Shown here: piece by piece, positions 33,536 through 35,945 of the stretch
Numbering within the stretch: position 1 is the first letter of the stretch
Layout: each line of letters starts with the position of its first letter
Source: Burkholderiaceae bacterium
Lineage (GTDB): Bacteria; Pseudomonadota; Gammaproteobacteria; Burkholderiales; Burkholderiaceae_A
Direction of reading: 5' to 3'
Length of the DNA stretch: 35,945 nt
NCBI GenBank assembly: GCA_004214155.1
Contig: SGYQ01000015.1
Location: 1-35,945, forward strand
Translations under genes and position numbers: made by a program
Notes under the pieces: generated by a model
Database searches by the model: none
The model's input: the letters and a program-made list of their open reading frames with translations, nothing else
What the model was told of the DNA's origin: nothing

Positions 33536-34621
33536 TTAAGCCACTTTATTTTCCATATAACGTATGCCTAGAACAGCGCCAATAGCTATTGAACTCACTA
33601 CAATAATAGAATCAAGCGACCCGAGTGAAAGGCCGCTAAGCCCATGCCCTAGAGTGCAGCCAGAGGCAGTTACCCCCCCAAATCCCATAAAAGTGGAGCC
33701 GAATACACAATAGATAATATCATTTTTGGTCGTAAAAAATACTATTTTAAACCTTTTTTGTAAACGGGCTGATAGATAGGAACCAATTAATAGTCCGAAA
33801 AGAACAATAATTCCAAATGAAATAAATTTACTACTATCACTTTGGTATAGAAAGAATTCAAGTGAATATGCCAGTGGACCAATAAAACTAAATGACTCTG
33901 GTTTTCCGGAATTAGTAAGTATATATTTACTTTCTAGAGTATCAGGGTGTTCAGCCAAAAAACCAATATTACCAGATACAAACCAAGCCCCAACTATGCA
34001 TACGCCGATAATTAGGCCCCAAATTGCATTTTTTCCAATTTCTAAATTTTTTACTTGTTTTAATAACAGAAATGCTAGGCAGGTTAGCAATAAAATGGGC
34101 CAAAGCCATTCTATATAAATACCAAGTGAAATTTTATATTCAAAAAAATTATTGATTTTTCTTGCCAGGAAATTATCCTCAAAAAGATGTATTCTGATGC
34201 TACCAAGAGAGCCTCTCATTGTTGATATAGCAGCTATTCCGGATAGGGTTAGGATAATTAGGGATTTTATGTTTCCCTCTCCAAACTTAATAAGAGTACT
34301 GGTAGTGCAGCCAGAACAAAAAGTCATTCCGATCCCGAATAAAAGACCTCCAAACACGGAAGATATCGTTTTGTCACTAATATTCATGTAAGTGGAATCA
34401 GCCGGATTGATAAAACCAGGCTCCGCTAAAACCTGGATACCTATAACCGCAGTTACTAAAGTAAACAAATATAAGGATAATCTGTTTAAATTTCTATAAA
34501 CGTATACATCAGATATAATTCCTAAAAAGCAAAACCTTGAACGCTGACAAGCGAAGCCGAAAACAACTCCTAATAAAAATCCACAAAATAGTATTGTTAG
34601 CTCAATCGATGTTGTATCCAC
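33536..34621 (-). CDS. YeeE/YedE-family sulfur-compound transporter
   Basis: 361 residues with about ten transmembrane helices. The conserved Cys motifs RSRFCFLG, MTFCSGCTTS and TASGCTLGHGLSGLS mark the YeeE/YedE family, of which TsuA transports thiosulfate through a path of Cys residues. Both halves carry the duplicated pattern. It lies just downstream of cpoB (three-base gap) and ends about 50 bases before tRNA-Lys. The substrate cannot be told from sequence; thiosulfate or a related sulfur compound is the family precedent. Confidence 0.88.
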   Translation of the reverse strand: MDTTSIELTILFCGFLLGVVFGFACQRSRFCFLGIISDVYVYRNLNRLSLYLFTLVTAVIGIQVLAEPGFINPADSTYMNISDKTISSVFGGLLFGIGMTFCSGCTTSTLIKFGEGNIKSLIILTLSGIAAISTMRGSLGSIRIHLFEDNFLARKINNFFEYKISLGIYIEWLWPILLLTCLAFLLLKQVKNLEIGKNAIWGLIIGVCIVGAWFVSGNIGFLAEHPDTLESKYILTNSGKPESFSFIGPLAYSLEFFLYQSDSSKFISFGIIVLFGLLIGSYLSARLQKRFKIVFFTTKNDIIYCVFGSTFMGFGGVTASGCTLGHGLSGLSLGSLDSIIVVSSIAIGAVLGIRYMENKVA

Positions 34622-34624
34622 AGA

Positions 34625-35401
34625 TCATTTTCTCGATAGTGCTTTTAACCTCTCCTTTGCCGTTAAGGCTGCATCGGTCGATGGTGTATTTTCAACGATT
34701 TCTTTTAATATTTTTGTGGCTTCATTATTTTTTTTTGTTTCTACAAGCGCAGCCGACAAAGTCAACATTGCTTCAGGTAATTTGGGGTATTTTGAGTAAT
34801 TTTTTTTTAGTAGCTTAAGGGATTTTATGGCCGCACCATGGTTTTTTAAAACATAATAACCCACACCTTCTGAATGTAATGCAAATGCAACAAGTGGAGA
34901 CGATGGATAATTTTCTCGAAGTTGGGAAAAGAGACTAACTCCCTTTTTAAAATTACCGTCGGAAATAGACTTAGTGGCCTTTTCATACAGGAGTTTTTCT
35001 TCGTCTCTCACCAGTAATTTCTGGCCCATTAGTGAGACAGTTTTTGGTTCAAGCTGAATTATTCGATCGATGATTTCAACAAGTCTTCCTTCAAATTCTG
35101 ATATTCGTTCTTCTGCACGGATCGCTTTCTCCGTAAATTCTTCCGAAAACCCACGGAACCTAGCTAATTCCTTACTGAGTTCTTCTATTCGATTTAATAA
35201 TACTATTTGCCCGCCTTTATACCCATCAATGATACTGTTAGACTCCTTAAGCGACTGTTCTAAGTCTTTTATTTGCATTCTCATTTTGAGGATTTCTCTT
35301 CTTGCCTCAGAATCCTCAATGAAAGCAAAAGCCGTGGTTTGAAGAACTACAAGGATAGGCACCATACATGTTCTGATTAACCTCTGGTAAGCTTTATTCA
35401 C
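34625..35401 (-). CDS. cpoB: CpoB (YbgF) cell division coordinator
   Basis: 258 residues: a signal peptide (cleavage after about TTAFA), an N-terminal coiled coil (about 35-120), and TPR-like repeats to the end (KATKSISDGNFKKGVSLF, GYYVLKNHGAAIKSL, LVETKKNNEATKIL). CpoB works with Tol-Pal and PBP1B in coordinating septal peptidoglycan synthesis. It starts with GTG overlapping the pal stop (GTGA), as in the usual tolB-pal-cpoB order. Confidence 0.9.
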   Translation of the reverse strand: MNKAYQRLIRTCMVPILVVLQTTAFAFIEDSEARREILKMRMQIKDLEQSLKESNSIIDGYKGGQIVLLNRIEELSKELARFRGFSEEFTEKAIRAEERISEFEGRLVEIIDRIIQLEPKTVSLMGQKLLVRDEEKLLYEKATKSISDGNFKKGVSLFSQLRENYPSSPLVAFALHSEGVGYYVLKNHGAAIKSLKLLKKNYSKYPKLPEAMLTLSAALVETKKNNEATKILKEIVENTPSTDAALTAKERLKALSRK

Positions 35402-35945
35402 TTAACGTATTCCCCCTTTTTTAAGATTAGGTCACACCTTCTATTTTTTGCCCAGCCCTTTTCATTTGGACTATTATCTGCTGGATCCTCTTCACCGAAA
35501 CTTACTGTTTCCATACGTTGGCGGTTTATTCCCTCTGCTTCAAGTGCCTTCGCAACAGATTCTGCTCTTTTGTGACCCAAAGCTACGTTATATTCCCTGG
35601 TGCCCCTCTCATCTGAATGCCCTTCAAGCAAGATCTTAGATGTTCGGTTTTCTCTCATTATCTGGGCTATTTTCTTTATTACTTCGACATATAGAGGCTT
35701 AACATCGAATCGATCATAATCAAAGTACACGGAAGGTTCAAAACCGTCATATTCCCCTAAAGAAATTTCAGATACAGCTTTTGGCGAGAGATCTTGCGAC
35801 AAGATTTCTGCAGAATTTTTTATTCTATCACTTCCTACTCCATTTGCTTTTTGTCTATTCTGCGACTTATTGATCGGTGCAGAGAAGAGATCATCTTCAC
35901 TCTCTTCTAAATTAACTGATGAGCAACTGACAAAAAAGAATGCTG
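35398..35945 (-). CDS. pal: Peptidoglycan-associated lipoprotein Pal (5' end missing)
   Basis: The C-terminal OmpA-like domain shows VYFDYDRFDVKP, LEGHSDERGTREYNVALGHKRAESV and VSFGEEDPADN, typical of Pal, which binds peptidoglycan and TolB. The reading frame stays open to the window edge: upstream of the first ATG-like position (35802) lies FFVSCSS, where the Cys (35923-35925) is probably the lipidation site. The signal peptide's start lies beyond the window. Confidence 0.93.
   Translation of the reverse strand, partial: AFFFVSCSSVNLEESEDDLFSAPINKSQNRQKANGVGSDRIKNSAEILSQDLSPKAVSEISLGEYDGFEPSVYFDYDRFDVKPLYVEVIKKIAQIMRENRTSKILLEGHSDERGTREYNVALGHKRAESVAKALEAEGINRQRMETVSFGEEDPADNSPNEKGWAKNRRCDLILKKGEYVK

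Overview
The window is one end-to-end chromosomal locus of an AT-rich Gram-negative proteobacterium, and most of it is a type VI secretion system (T6SS) cluster. Both flanks look like ordinary core genome: the 3' end of an HU-type DNA-binding protein gene on the left, and tRNA-Lys, a YeeE/YedE transporter, cpoB (ybgF) and pal on the right. The Pal and CpoB sequences look more like Betaproteobacteria than Enterobacteria (for example the SFGEEDP stretch in Pal and the DSEARREIL stretch near the CpoB N-terminus). That is an impression from memory, not a phylogenetic result. No transposase, integrase, phage gene or CRISPR array was seen.

Region 1 (about 200-6365) is a regulatory and signalling block: a ParA/MinD-type ATPase with a C-terminal amphipathic tail, a single-pass membrane protein of unknown function, a seven-helix membrane protein with a PAS-like domain and no output domain, a membrane-tethered HTH protein, and a NarL/LuxR-type response regulator that appears to start at ATT. 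Facing these is a hybrid histidine kinase whose C-terminal receiver lacks the phosphoacceptor Asp.

Region 2 (6369-24814) is the structural T6SS operon: an unrecognised coiled-coil protein, then tssB, tssC, hcp, tssE, tssF, tssG, vgrG, a MORN/YwqK-like repeat protein, a PAAR-like (DUF4280-type) protein, a 67-residue membrane protein, tssJ, tssK, tssL, tssM and tssA. Twelve of the thirteen core components are present. The ClpV ATPase (TssH) is not in the window.

Region 3 (24831-32387) is the most unusual part. It has a small inverted lipoprotein gene, then a SEDS-family (RodA/FtsW-like) polymerase and a class B-like penicillin-binding transpeptidase placed as a tight pair. These are followed by a threonine-phosphorylation module: a small unknown protein, an FHA protein, a PP2C phosphatase and a membrane kinase lacking the glycine-rich loop. 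The arrangement suggests a T6SS with its own peptidoglycan synthase, possibly controlled by phosphorylation.

A 12-bp palindrome, ATACT-WW-AGTAT, occurs perfectly in front of the ParA gene (241-252), the first T6SS gene (6416-6427) and tssB (7183-7194), with degenerate neighbours. At each place it overlaps a plausible -10 box, so one regulator probably controls both the signalling block and the secretion operon. Two genes (3965 +, 33376 -) have conserved N-termini that can only be reached from ATT/ATA-type start codons.

Region 4 (32377-35945) holds three small hypothetical genes, tRNA-Lys(TTT), the transporter, cpoB and the partial pal gene.
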